Shown one piece after another: positions 8,439 through 17,082 of a stretch of 64,000 bases of DNA. The translations under genes were made by a program, and so were the position numbers. The stretch is from NCBI GenBank assembly GCA_045226255.1, contig JBGVCG010000016.1:310001-374000 (forward strand). The letters are read 5' to 3'. A model generated the notes under the pieces. The model made no database searches. It had not been told where the DNA came from and worked only from the letters and a program-made list of their open reading frames with translations. The stretch comes from UBA1181 sp045226255 (GTDB taxonomy: Bacteria > Bacteroidota > Bacteroidia > Bacteroidales > Paludibacteraceae). Position 1 is the stretch's first letter. Each line of letters opens with the position of its first letter.

Positions 8439-8446
8439 CAAATATA
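8439..8446 (-). promoter_or_regulatory. -7 promoter box for the 174-residue lipoprotein
   Basis: The minus strand reads TATATTTG, matching TAnnTTTG, about 20 bp upstream of the ATG at 8419. Confidence 0.6.
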
Positions 8447-8707
8447 ACATTTTTTCAAAACCATCAAAACAGTATCAAAAACTAACTTCCGCGTACATCC
8501 AAATGCGAAGTGAAAATATCACAAAGTATTAAAGTCAACGGAAGAAGGGTAAGAAAAGTGACACAACGCCTTACAAATAGATTTATTAAAAACATAAAGA
8601 ATCCTCCCCCAAAAAAACAAACGCCACCGCAAGGACAAGCCCCGCGATGACGTTCATCAATAAACAACCAATCTATCTATATAACAATTTTCTATATAAA
8701 CAGTCAA

Positions 8708-10591
8708 CTACTCTACCGTCACAGACTTCGCTAAGTTTCTTGGCTGGTCAACATCCAAACCTTTCGCCACAGCTACGTAATAGCTGATCATCTGCAAAGG
8801 AATCACGCTGAGCAACGGCGCCAAACAAGCCAATGTGGATGGCACTTCCACCACATCGTCCACCATCTTGCTCACATGGTCGTCTCCCTCCGTCACTACG
8901 GCGATGATGTGGCCCTTGCGGGAAATCACCTCCTGCATATTGCTGATGATCTTCGAGTACAACTGATGGTGTGTGGCGATGAAGACCACTGGCATCTCAC
9001 TGTCCACCAAGGCAATCGGTCCATGCTTCATCTCTGCCGCAGGGTAACCCTCCGCATGGATGTAGGAGATCTCCTTCAACTTCAACGCACCCTCCAAAGC
9101 CACTGGGTAATTGTACCCACGACCTAAGTAGAGGAAGTTGCGGGCGAAGGTGAAACGAGACGCCATACGCTCTATCTTATCGCTCTGCTTCAATATCTTC
9201 TCCATCTTGTCAGGGATGCGAACCAACTCCTCCAAGGTCTCTTCGTATTCTTGCTGGGAAACGGTTCCCTTCGCCATGCCCAACGCCAAGGCAATCATCG
9301 TCAAGACAGTCACCTGTCCCGTGAAGGCCTTCGTGCTGGCCACACCGATCTCCGGTCCGACGTGGATGTAGACTCCCGTGTCGGTATTGCGGGCGATGCT
9401 ACTACCTACCGCATTCACCACACCGAAGACCAAAGCGCCCTGCGAACGGGCCAACTCGATGGCCGCCAACGTGTCCGCCGTCTCACCACTCTGGCTGATG
9501 GCCAAGACTACGTCGTCATGCTCGATGACCGGCTCGCTGTACCTGAACTCGCTGGCGTAGGCCACCTCGACAGGGATACGGCAGAAATGCTCGATCAACT
9601 GCTTGCCGATCAAACCCGCATGCCATGAAGTACCGCAGCTCACGATGATGATACGACGCGCGCGGAGCAACTCACGACGGTGCTCCGTCACCGCACTCAA
9701 CACGACGGACAAATGTCCATCCTCACTATATGGGTTATTGATGACACGGCCGCACATGCAATCACGCAGGACTGCCGGCTGGTCAAATATCTCCTTCAAC
9801 ATGAAATGAGGGAATCCGCCCTTGTCCAACATGGACAAATCCAAGTCTACTTCCTTCACCTCCATATCGGCCTGCTCGCCAGTCAGTTTCCTCACGATCA
9901 ACTCCTTGCCTCTCTCGCAGACCACCATCTCCTCGTCGTTCAAGTATACCATCTGCTTGGTGTACAAAGCGATCGGACTCGCATCGCTGGCGATGAAGAA
10001 CTCGCTGTTATCAGGCACGACACCCACCACCATCGGACTACTCTTGCGGGCAGCCACCAATTGTTCAGGGTGACGACGGTCGATGACACATATCGCATAG
10101 GCACCGATCACCTTGGTCAACGCCTTGCGCACGCTCGTGGCCAGGTCCTCGTTGCTCACGTTCATCGTGTACTCAATCAATTGTACCAACACCTCCGTGT
10201 CCGTCTGGCTCTTGAAGACGAAGCCTTTCGCCTCCAACTGCGTACGGAGCGCCACGTAGTTCTCGATGATACCATTGTGCACCAACGTCAGGTTACCGCT
10301 CTGGGATACGTGTGGATGGGCGTTCACTTCGCTCGGCGCACCATGCGTCGCCCAACGGGTGTGGGCGATACCCAACGTGCCGGAAACGTTCTGCTTATCC
10401 GCAATCGCCTCCAAATCAGAGACTTTACCCTTGGCCTTGTAGATAGCCAATCCTTTAGGCTTGCCTTTGGAATCTTCGTTGATCAATGCGCATCCCGCAC
10501 TATCGTATCCCCTATATTCCAATCTATGCAAACCATCCATCAAGATCGGATAGGCATCCCTCGTCCCAATATATCCTACAATTCCACACAT
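8708..10591 (-). CDS. glmS: Glutamine--fructose-6-phosphate aminotransferase (isomerizing)
   Basis: The 627-residue product begins MCGIVGYIG, giving the Cys nucleophile of the N-terminal glutamine amidotransferase domain (about 2-230, with THTRWATHG). Two sugar isomerase (SIS) domains follow (about 300-450 and 470-610), with SCGTSWHAG, SQSGETADT and the C-terminal end LAKSVTVE. It makes glucosamine-6-phosphate, the entry to peptidoglycan and lipid A amino sugars. It stands alone. The roughly 300 bp upstream is AT-rich; only a weak box (TTAATTTG, about 10748-10755, minus) and no glmS ribozyme-like element was seen. Confidence 0.97.
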   Translation of the reverse strand: MCGIVGYIGTRDAYPILMDGLHRLEYRGYDSAGCALINEDSKGKPKGLAIYKAKGKVSDLEAIADKQNVSGTLGIAHTRWATHGAPSEVNAHPHVSQSGNLTLVHNGIIENYVALRTQLEAKGFVFKSQTDTEVLVQLIEYTMNVSNEDLATSVRKALTKVIGAYAICVIDRRHPEQLVAARKSSPMVVGVVPDNSEFFIASDASPIALYTKQMVYLNDEEMVVCERGKELIVRKLTGEQADMEVKEVDLDLSMLDKGGFPHFMLKEIFDQPAVLRDCMCGRVINNPYSEDGHLSVVLSAVTEHRRELLRARRIIIVSCGTSWHAGLIGKQLIEHFCRIPVEVAYASEFRYSEPVIEHDDVVLAISQSGETADTLAAIELARSQGALVFGVVNAVGSSIARNTDTGVYIHVGPEIGVASTKAFTGQVTVLTMIALALGMAKGTVSQQEYEETLEELVRIPDKMEKILKQSDKIERMASRFTFARNFLYLGRGYNYPVALEGALKLKEISYIHAEGYPAAEMKHGPIALVDSEMPVVFIATHHQLYSKIISNMQEVISRKGHIIAVVTEGDDHVSKMVDDVVEVPSTLACLAPLLSVIPLQMISYYVAVAKGLDVDQPRNLAKSVTVE

Positions 10592-10890
10592 AATCGCAGC
10601 TATTTAATTCTAATTATTAATTCAACAAACAGTGTCCACCATAAACTAAGAAAACCCACCAGCGGTCTCAATCAGAAGGCAGCCGATGGATTAATCCAAA
10701 AGACTCTCCAATCATCGTTTATTTGACAATAAACACCAAAATCTTCGCAAATTAAATCATTTTGAAAGCATTTTGCAATAAAAATCGGAAAAAAGTTAAC
10801 GCACAAACAGATTTTTTTCACAAACGATATTCTAATGAAAGGCTAAATATTTGATTAATATTTAGTTAGGTCAATCGACAGAAAATCCTT

Positions 10891-11535
10891 TCATTCGAAT
10901 CTTTTAGGGATGCTGCGGACCATTTTTAGATCGTCAATCTCCCCATCCATTTTCATCTTTTTTATTTCCAACGACTTATACCCCTTCTTGCGCATAGCCT
11001 TTTCAATCCATGGCTCAACGGGGCACTTGTCCTCCCATAGCCCTACCCCTGCGTTACGGGCAGTGAGTTGCAGGGAATCCATCGCCGGATCGTTGTCATA
11101 ATGGCTATAGTGCCACGCATAGCCGGCACGCACCATTTCATGGCTCATCTCCCGTCCGTCGGGCAGATAGGTATAGACCAGAAGGCGATCGTACGAATCA
11201 ATGTCCAGAATGTCAACGGTGACTTGCTTCTTCCATATCAGGGAATCCAGGTAGTGCCTGCTCTTACGGCTGAAATCCTGCCCGGACTCCGGCGCATCGA
11301 TGGCATACATGCGTACCCTCCTCGGCTGTTGTTCGCCCTCTAAAATTATCTCGTAGGTGTCTCCGTCACATACCTTGACCACCTTGCCCGCATGACGACC
11401 CGTTAGCTCCGTCGATACGGTCAAGCTGTCCTGCCCATCTCCCTGCGTTTGCCCAGACTCATTCGTGCCTGGCGTACAAGCAAAGATGGACAACGCCATG
11501 ATTAGGCCTGCGAGATATTTACGAACACTCCTCAT
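10891..11535 (-). CDS. Thermonuclease (SNase)-like lipoprotein
   Basis: 214 residues with a lipoprotein signal (lipobox FACT, Cys20) and a Gly/Gln/Ser-rich linker. The staphylococcal-nuclease fold spans about residues 50-175: VCDGDTYEI (metal-binding Asp), RRVRMYAIDAPESGQDF (catalytic Arg and Glu) and YDRLLVYTYL (second catalytic Arg), followed by AGYAWHYSHY and AGVGLWEDKCPVEPW. All catalytic residues of the family appear present, so it should be an active extracytoplasmic nuclease, perhaps for nucleotide scavenging. A heptamer repeat separates it from mtaB downstream. Confidence 0.9.
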   Translation of the reverse strand: MRSVRKYLAGLIMALSIFACTPGTNESGQTQGDGQDSLTVSTELTGRHAGKVVKVCDGDTYEIILEGEQQPRRVRMYAIDAPESGQDFSRKSRHYLDSLIWKKQVTVDILDIDSYDRLLVYTYLPDGREMSHEMVRAGYAWHYSHYDNDPAMDSLQLTARNAGVGLWEDKCPVEPWIEKAMRKKGYKSLEIKKMKMDGEIDDLKMVRSIPKRFE

Positions 11536-11543
11536 TTTGGACG

Positions 11544-11586
11544 TTAGACTTTAGACAATTCTTAACTCTTAACTCTTAACTCTCAA
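11544..11586. repeat. Heptamer array TTAGACT / TTAACTC
   Basis: Two TTAGAC(T) units are followed by three to four TTAACTC units. The array lies between the nuclease gene start and the mtaB end and supplies the mtaB stop codon (TTA at 11576-11578). Related arrays occur at 20830, 25626 and 60664. Confidence 0.7.
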
Positions 11587-12892
11587 CAATTTTCATCGCA
11601 GTTTCGTCCTCGTTCAAATCCCCCAAAACGACCTCCGTCACACAATTCACCAAAGCCTTATCGTAAGGGCGCTCCACCACCAAATAGTTCTCCGAGAACC
11701 CATGCATCAGGCCGGCTGTGCGTTTCTCCTCCCACAAGACATGGGCGGTCTTGCCCACCTGCGAGCGGTAAAAGGCGAGCCGTTTCTCCTCCGACAATGC
11801 ATGGAGCAATTCGCTACGGCGCTTTTTCTCTTCAGGGCGTACCCTACCCTCAATCTTCAACGCCTGCGTGTTCGGGCGCTCCGAGTAGGAGAAGACGTGC
11901 AGTTGGGTGACATCCAACGATTGCAGGAACTCGTATGAGGAGTTGAAGTACTCCTCTGTCTCACCATTGGTTCCGACGATCACGTCCACCCCGATGAAGG
12001 CGTCCGGCATCAGGGCTTTCACCTTCCGGATCTTCTCCGCAAAGAGGCTACGCTCGTAGTGGCGCTTCATAAGGTGCAACACCTCGTCGCACCCAGACTG
12101 CAAAGGAATGTGGAAGTGAGGCAGGAATCGTTTGGAGCGGGCCGTAAACTCGATGATCTCGTCCGTCAAGAGGTCTGGCTCGATGGAGGAGATGCGGTAA
12201 CGCTCGACGCCCTCCACACCGTCCAAGGCACGGATCAGGTCGAGGAAGGTCTCGCCCGTCGTCTTGCCGAAGTCACCGATGTTGACGCCTGAGATCACAA
12301 TCTCCTTGGCCCCTTCGCGCGCCGCGGCCTCCGCTTGGGCGACCGTCTCCGCGATGCTTCCGTTACGGCTCTTGCCACGGGCGATAGGCACCGTGCAGTA
12401 GGAGCAGAAATTATCACAGCCGTCCTGCACCTTCAGCCAATAGCGGGTGCGGTCTCCCCTCGTGCAGGAGGGAGAGAAGGTGGTGATTTCGCTCCGTTTC
12501 GTATGGCAAACCAGAGGCTCAGCCTTCTTTTCCAATGTATCCAGATGACGGATAATATCAAACTTATCCTGCGCACCAAGGACGAGGTCCACCCCTTCTA
12601 TCTTGGCGATCGCCTCAGGCTGCAACTGCGCGTAACAGCCCGTCACGATGATGTAGGCGCCCGGATGCTTCGTGATCATCTGCTTGATCGCCTGACGATC
12701 CTTGCGGTCCGCCACCTCAGTGACGGAACAAGTGTTGATGACGCACACATCCGCCACCTCATCCCTGCCTGCCTTGCGGAAACCATGCTCGAGCAACATC
12801 TTGCCAATCGTGGTCGTCTCCGCAAAATTCAATTTGCAGCCAAGCGTGTGGAAAGCCACCTTTTTATCCTTGAATATTGATTCGTCTATCAT
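11576..12892 (-). CDS. mtaB: tRNA (N6-threonylcarbamoyladenosine(37)-C2)-methylthiotransferase
   Basis: 438 residues in the MiaB/MtaB/RimO layout: an N-terminal UPF0004 domain (about 10-110, with FHTLGCKLNFAET, CVINTCSVTEVAD and TGCYAQ cysteines for one 4Fe-4S cluster), a radical-SAM domain with CDNFCSYCTVP (second cluster), and a C-terminal TRAM region. The GCKLN form of the first motif fits MtaB better than MiaB. It converts t6A to ms2t6A at position 37 of ANN-decoding tRNAs. It is preceded by a promoter, a 7-codon ORF and a terminator-like hairpin, which suggests attenuation. The last codons lie inside a heptamer repeat array. Confidence 0.93.
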   Translation of the reverse strand: MIDESIFKDKKVAFHTLGCKLNFAETTTIGKMLLEHGFRKAGRDEVADVCVINTCSVTEVADRKDRQAIKQMITKHPGAYIIVTGCYAQLQPEAIAKIEGVDLVLGAQDKFDIIRHLDTLEKKAEPLVCHTKRSEITTFSPSCTRGDRTRYWLKVQDGCDNFCSYCTVPIARGKSRNGSIAETVAQAEAAAREGAKEIVISGVNIGDFGKTTGETFLDLIRALDGVEGVERYRISSIEPDLLTDEIIEFTARSKRFLPHFHIPLQSGCDEVLHLMKRHYERSLFAEKIRKVKALMPDAFIGVDVIVGTNGETEEYFNSSYEFLQSLDVTQLHVFSYSERPNTQALKIEGRVRPEEKKRRSELLHALSEEKRLAFYRSQVGKTAHVLWEEKRTAGLMHGFSENYLVVERPYDKALVNCVTEVVLGDLNEDETAMKIVES

Positions 12893-12925
12893 GCTAATCA
12901 GCTAAAAATAAGTTTGATACCCCAT

Positions 12926-12956
12926 AAAAACAAAGAAGGATGTCATCCCGACATCC
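12926..12956 (-). terminator. Hairpin with T-run in the mtaB leader
   Basis: On the minus strand GGATGTC (12950-12956) pairs with GACATCC (12938-12944) around loop GGGAT, then TTCTTTGTTTTT. It lies between the mapped promoter box and mtaB, so it may act as an attenuator or end a small RNA. Confidence 0.65.
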
Positions 12957-12962
12957 CATCTC

Positions 12963-12986
12963 TTAAAACCTTAAATCTAATACCAT
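12963..12986 (-). CDS. Possible 7-codon leader peptide MVLDLRF
   Basis: ATG at 12986-12984 opens a frame of seven codons ending in TAA (12963-12965), starting just after the promoter box at 13000-13007 and just before the terminator-like hairpin. Position and size are those of an attenuator leader peptide. Translation is not proven; the segment may instead be part of a small structured RNA. Confidence 0.35.
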   Translation of the reverse strand: MVLDLRF

Positions 12987-12999
12987 GAAAAACACAGTG

Positions 13000-13007
13000 C
13001 AAATGTA
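13000..13007 (-). promoter_or_regulatory. -7 promoter box for the mtaB leader
   Basis: The minus strand reads TACATTTG, a perfect TAnnTTTG match, about 110 bp before mtaB and about 15 bp before the 7-codon ORF. Confidence 0.6.
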
Positions 13008-13109
13008 CTGTCATTTTTTATGTTGTGCAACATAATTCTAAAATATTTTTCAACTTTAACTTTCTTTAAAAGAAAGAGGCCTCCGTGAAAAATATTTTAA
13101 CACAATATG

Positions 13110-14354
13110 TCAAGCCACAAGGTTTCTAATCCTCTGGATCAGAGTAGGATGTGAATAATGGAAGAAGACATACGCCTTATGCGGATTAAGGTTGCTGAGC
13201 GTGCTGACGGAGAGTTTCTTCAACGCTTCGCCCAACTCCTCGCCCAGACCGTTCTCCTTGGCGAAACTGTCCGCTTGGAACTCATTCCTCCTGGATATAA
13301 CGTTCAGTCCCACTCCCAACAACGTGGAGATGGGTGTATAGAGTATGCCGAACACGATCACACCGAGATGGAAGGATGGGTATTGGCTACCCAACGCCTC
13401 CGCCAGATGTACATTGCCCGTTTCCGGTGTGCCTAACGCCAAGGATAGGAGGAAGAGCATGAAACCGGTATTGAGGATCGATATCAGCAACATCAGCAGG
13501 GTATGTTTATGCTTGTAATGGCCTATTTCATGCGCCAAGACTGCCACGATCTCCTCGGTGTTGAGCGTGTTCATCAACGTGTCGTAGAGCACGATGCGCT
13601 TCTTCGAGCCCAAACCTGTGAAGTAGGCGTTCGCCTTGGTCGACCGTTTCGAGCCGTCGATCACATAGAGGTCATCCAACCCGAAATCCACCTTTTTGCA
13701 GAACTCTTGGATGGCGGTACGCAACTCGCCCTCCTCCAAAGGGGTCTGCTTGTTGAACAGCGGCACGATCAGGTTGGAGTAAAACATCAGCATGAAGATG
13801 GAGATGCCGGACATCACCGCCCAAGCGATCAGCCAGAAGTAGGCGCCTGTCTCATTGTAAATCAGCATGAGCAACGCCAAGATACCGCCACCGAGCAAGA
13901 CGGTGAGCAACCAACCCTTCACCGTATCCGCGGCGAAAAGGGCGGGCGTCATCTTATTAAAACCGAAACGCTCCTCGATCTTGAAGGTATGGTAGATACC
14001 GAAGGGGATGTTCAGCACTTCGTTGGCGAAATAGAGGATGCCGAAGAAGATCAGCGCGATCACGATGGAGTTCTCCGAAAAGCCCCGCGCGATGTTGTCC
14101 ACGAAGGCGAAACCGAAGAGGAAGAACATCAGCATCATGACGACGAAGGAGAATAGTCCGGAGACCATACCGAACTTCTTATTGGCCAGGAAATATTGTT
14201 GCTGCTTCTTGTACGCCTCCGCGTCGTAAAGGTCTTTCACCTCGTCAGGAAGCGCCTCGCTCACCTGGCTATTGTTCAGGTAATCCAAGTACCACTCCAA
14301 GGCGAAGTCAAGCACCAGAATGGCTATGATAATCCAAAATAATGTCGTGTACAT
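13110..14354 (-). CDS. M48 family (Ste24/CAAX-type) integral membrane metalloprotease
   Basis: 414 residues with several membrane segments (about 1-20, 65-90, 100-120, 150-170, 180-200 and 295-330). The zinc site HEIGH lies near residue 271 within VLAHEIGHYKHKH, and the downstream Glu is in RRNEFQADSFA. This is the Ste24/CAAX-protease arrangement, longer than HtpX. Bacterial members degrade misfolded membrane or envelope proteins; prenylated substrates are not expected. The ATG is 19 bp after the rlmI-like stop, so the two are probably co-transcribed. Confidence 0.9.
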   Translation of the reverse strand: MYTTLFWIIIAILVLDFALEWYLDYLNNSQVSEALPDEVKDLYDAEAYKKQQQYFLANKKFGMVSGLFSFVVMMLMFFLFGFAFVDNIARGFSENSIVIALIFFGILYFANEVLNIPFGIYHTFKIEERFGFNKMTPALFAADTVKGWLLTVLLGGGILALLMLIYNETGAYFWLIAWAVMSGISIFMLMFYSNLIVPLFNKQTPLEEGELRTAIQEFCKKVDFGLDDLYVIDGSKRSTKANAYFTGLGSKKRIVLYDTLMNTLNTEEIVAVLAHEIGHYKHKHTLLMLLISILNTGFMLFLLSLALGTPETGNVHLAEALGSQYPSFHLGVIVFGILYTPISTLLGVGLNVISRRNEFQADSFAKENGLGEELGEALKKLSVSTLSNLNPHKAYVFFHYSHPTLIQRIRNLVA

Positions 14355-14373
14355 GGTATTAGGGAAGAAAAAA

Positions 14374-15564
14374 TTATTCTACATATAGCACCAGTCCTTT
14401 GAGGTATTCCCCTTCAGGATGGTAAATATTAATTGGATGGTCCGCCGGCTGCGTCAGCTGGTGCAGGATACGCACGTTACGTCCGCTCATGGCCGCCGCA
14501 CTGAATACGGCGAGACGGAACTGCTCCTTGTTCACCGCCTGCGAGCAGGAGAAGGTAAAGAGCACCCCACCCTTCCTGATCTTTTCGAACGCCTTCGCAT
14601 TGAGCTTCTTATAGCCCTGCAATGCGTTACGCAACACCTCCCTGTGCTTAGCAAAAGCAGGAGGGTCGAGGATGATCAGGTCATATTTGTTAGGCTCCAT
14701 ATCCACCAAGAACTTGAATGCGTCCGTGGCGAAAGCCTCGTGGCGCGAGTCCCCCGGGAAGTTCAATTCAACATTCTTGTTCGTCAGGTCGATCGCCTTA
14801 GCGGAGCTGTCCACAGAGTGCACCAGTTTCGCACCGCCACGCATCGCATAGAACGAGAAGCCTCCCGTATAGCAGAACATATTCAGCACGTTGCGGTCCT
14901 TCGCATATTTCTCCAACAGGGAACGGTTCTCACGCTGGTCCACGAAGAAACCCGTCTTTTGTCCGCGCAGCCAATCCACATGAAACTTAAGTCCATACTC
15001 CATGGCGAGGCATTGGTCGTCGCATGCACCGATGAGGTAACCATTCTCGGAATCCACGTTCGCCTTGAACGGCAAGGTTGTCTCAGACTTGTAATAAACG
15101 TTCGATACCCGTCCCTCCATCACCTTGACGATGGCCTGAGCCAGCTCCATCCGCACCATGTGCATGCCGACGGAATGCGCCTGAAGCACAGCGGTAGGAC
15201 CATAGACGTCTACCACGAGACCAGGCAAGCAATCGCCCTCCCCGTGAACCAAGCGGTATGTATTATTCTCCGGGTTATCCACCAGCCCCAGCCGTTGTCT
15301 CAGCAGGAAAGCCTCGGCGATACGCTTCTCCCAGAAAGGCTGGTCAGGGTGCTCCCCCTCGAAGGAGAGGATACGCACAGCGATGGAGCCCACCTGATAG
15401 TGTCCGGTGGCGAGATATTCGTTGCCGGAGCTATAGACATCCACCACATCCCCCTCTTTCGGATTGCCCACGACGCGTTGAATGGCGCCCGAGAAGACCC
15501 AAGGGTGGAAACGGAGAAGGGAATCCTCCTTCTTTGGCTTAAGAAATATTTTTGCGAAATCCAT
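14374..15564 (-). CDS. rlmI: RlmI-like 23S rRNA (cytosine-C5) methyltransferase
   Basis: 396 residues: N-terminal PUA domain (about 1-75, LRFHPWVFSGAI), a linking EEHD-like fold, and a C-terminal Rossmann SAM-methyltransferase with NMFCYTGGFSFYAMRGG (SAM motif I), ILDPPAF (catalytic motif) and FTFSCSQAV with the catalytic-type cysteine. E. coli RlmI is 396 residues and methylates C1962 of 23S rRNA, so length and layout agree. An RlmK-like specificity cannot be excluded. It has its own promoter box downstream of pth and leads into the M48 protease gene. Confidence 0.88.
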   Translation of the reverse strand: MDFAKIFLKPKKEDSLLRFHPWVFSGAIQRVVGNPKEGDVVDVYSSGNEYLATGHYQVGSIAVRILSFEGEHPDQPFWEKRIAEAFLLRQRLGLVDNPENNTYRLVHGEGDCLPGLVVDVYGPTAVLQAHSVGMHMVRMELAQAIVKVMEGRVSNVYYKSETTLPFKANVDSENGYLIGACDDQCLAMEYGLKFHVDWLRGQKTGFFVDQRENRSLLEKYAKDRNVLNMFCYTGGFSFYAMRGGAKLVHSVDSSAKAIDLTNKNVELNFPGDSRHEAFATDAFKFLVDMEPNKYDLIILDPPAFAKHREVLRNALQGYKKLNAKAFEKIRKGGVLFTFSCSQAVNKEQFRLAVFSAAAMSGRNVRILHQLTQPADHPINIYHPEGEYLKGLVLYVE

Positions 15565-15645
15565 CTGTCAAGAATTATAGGCGGCATCAATACCGGCCCA
15601 GTTTTACAGTTTTGTTACACGGCGGATGTTCAACCCACCTTTATG

Positions 15646-15653
15646 CAAAGGTA
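15646..15653 (-). promoter_or_regulatory. -7 promoter box for the rlmI-like gene
   Basis: The minus strand reads TACCTTTG, matching TAnnTTTG, about 80 bp upstream of the ATG at 15564 and after the pth stop codon. Confidence 0.55.
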
Positions 15654-15694
15654 AGAAAAAAAGCGAAACGAGAAGTCATCCGCAAGGGTGTTCC

Positions 15695-16261
15695 TCATTT
15701 GTTATTGAACTGATTCATGGTATTTTGCAAGCCGGCGAGGCAAAAGCTCTTGATGATCTCGCCCGCAATGGCTATGCGTTCCTCCAAACGAGGCTTCTGT
15801 TCATCCGTCCATTCGCCCAACACATAATCGATCTGCATGCCCTTCGGAAAATCGTTTCCGATGCCGAAGCGGAGCCTTGAATAGGCGTTCGTGCCGATCA
15901 TGGCCTCGATGCTTTTCAGTCCGTTATGGCCGCCAGCGCTACCATTCCCCTTCAAGCGCAGGGCGCCGAAAGGAAGGGAGAGGTCATCCACGATGATGAG
16001 CAGATGGTCCACGTCGATCTTCTCCTTGTCCATCCAATAGCGGACAGCCCTACCGCTCTCGTTCATGTAGGTGTTCGGCTTGAGGAGGAAGAGTTCGGCG
16101 TTCTTGACGCGGCATGAAGCGGTCGCCCCATAGCGGTTGCCTGGGTCAAAAACAATATTGGACGCTTTAGCGAAAGCGTCCAATACCTTAAATCCTATGT
16201 TATGGCGGGTCTCGGCGTATTCCTCACCGATGTTACCCAAACCAACAACCAGATACTTCAT
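15695..16261 (-). CDS. pth: Peptidyl-tRNA hydrolase
   Basis: 188 residues, the normal Pth length. It shows the family signature from the first residue: YLVVGLGNIGEEYAETRHN (conserved Asn and catalytic His in RHNIGF), LLKPNTYMNESG, and IIVDDLSLPFG with the catalytic Asp, then GSAGGHNGLKSI. It frees tRNA from prematurely released peptidyl-tRNA in the cytoplasm. It follows rplY by 8 bp, the usual rplY-pth operon. Confidence 0.97.
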   Translation of the reverse strand: MKYLVVGLGNIGEEYAETRHNIGFKVLDAFAKASNIVFDPGNRYGATASCRVKNAELFLLKPNTYMNESGRAVRYWMDKEKIDVDHLLIIVDDLSLPFGALRLKGNGSAGGHNGLKSIEAMIGTNAYSRLRFGIGNDFPKGMQIDYVLGEWTDEQKPRLEERIAIAGEIIKSFCLAGLQNTMNQFNNK

Positions 16262-16269
16262 ACGATTGA

Positions 16270-16830
16270 TTAACCGTTATTCCTAGAAGAACGTGTTGCC
16301 TTCACAGCTACGACAACGTTAACCTTACCGCTAAGGATTTCCAAGTTGTCGAATGAAAGATCACGTACTTGGATAGTCTTACCAAGACCCAAGTTCTCAA
16401 CGTTAACAGTCAAGAATTCAGGGATATTGTTGTAGAGGCCAGCCACCTTCAAAGTACGCATCTCTTGGCTCAACTTACCACCGAGGCGAACACCTTCAGC
16501 CAAACCTTGAACCTTAACAGGAACGTTCATTACGATTGGCTTGTCGTCAACAACCTGCAAGAAGTCGATGTGCAAGATTCTATCGTTTACTGGGTGGAAT
16601 TGGATCTCCTTCAAGATAGCCTTGCAAGCCTTTCCGTCGATATCCAAATTTACGAGGAAGATATCTGGAGAATAGATCAACTTGCGGACATCCTCATTCT
16701 TCACTTGGAAATTCTTGTTCTCGCCAGCGCCGTAGATAACGCATGGGATCATACCTGTAGCACGAAGTGCCTTAACCTCTTTCTTGCCAACTGCAGTTCT
16801 GTTGACGCCTTTCAACTCAAAAGTTTTCAT
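16270..16830 (-). CDS. rplY: 50S ribosomal protein L25, CTC long form
   Basis: 186 residues: an N-terminal L25 5S-rRNA-binding domain (about 1-95, with CVIYGAGENKNFQV and ILHIDFLQV) followed by the TL5/CTC beta domain (about 95-180). This long form is standard in Bacteroidota. Codon use is strongly biased, as expected for a ribosomal protein. It is co-directional with and 8 bp before pth. Confidence 0.95.
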   Translation of the reverse strand: MKTFELKGVNRTAVGKKEVKALRATGMIPCVIYGAGENKNFQVKNEDVRKLIYSPDIFLVNLDIDGKACKAILKEIQFHPVNDRILHIDFLQVVDDKPIVMNVPVKVQGLAEGVRLGGKLSQEMRTLKVAGLYNNIPEFLTVNVENLGLGKTIQVRDLSFDNLEILSGKVNVVVAVKATRSSRNNG

Positions 16831-16922
16831 TTTGTGTTACTCAAAATTAAGTTATACATTCATTCGTAATGGCTTAATTCCCCATCACACTCCTCGGATT
16901 GCACGAATCCTAAAAAGCACCG

Positions 16923-16930
16923 CGAATTTA
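16923..16930 (-). promoter_or_regulatory. Near-consensus -7 box for rplY-pth
   Basis: The minus strand reads TAAATTCG, one base off TAnnTTTG, about 95 bp before the rplY ATG. Confidence 0.35.
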
Positions 16931-17040
16931 CAACATTTTTTTCTACGGGCAAAGGGGTTCCGTCATTTTTTCGTCAAGCGGGGACGGATCTTTCAGTTAG
17001 ACGAGGCGGAGGGGAATCATTTGGTCCGCATTTCTGGAAT

Positions 17041-17082
17041 AGTAAATCGTAAATCATTAAATAGTAAATCATCAAATAGTAG
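17041..17082. repeat. GTAAATC heptamer-like array
   Basis: Degenerate units GTAAATC, GTAAATC, ATTAAATA, GTAAATC, ATCAAATA in tandem, ending at the stop codon of the barrel protein gene. Related copies lie at 20763-20819 and 24321-24343. Confidence 0.55.

Noticed and set aside
8482..8667. 61-codon frame rich in Cys, Gly and Phe on the minus strand
   Set aside because: No promoter, no start context and biased composition; it lies in the spacer next to glmS.
9680..10726. 348-codon open frame antisense to glmS
   Set aside because: glmS is certain on the minus strand; this frame lacks motifs and begins inside it.
14419..15654. 411-codon open frame on the plus strand
   Set aside because: It lies fully antisense to the rlmI-like gene, whose motifs are clear. 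The antisense product is His/Arg/Leu-rich without any domain, a normal effect of codon bias.
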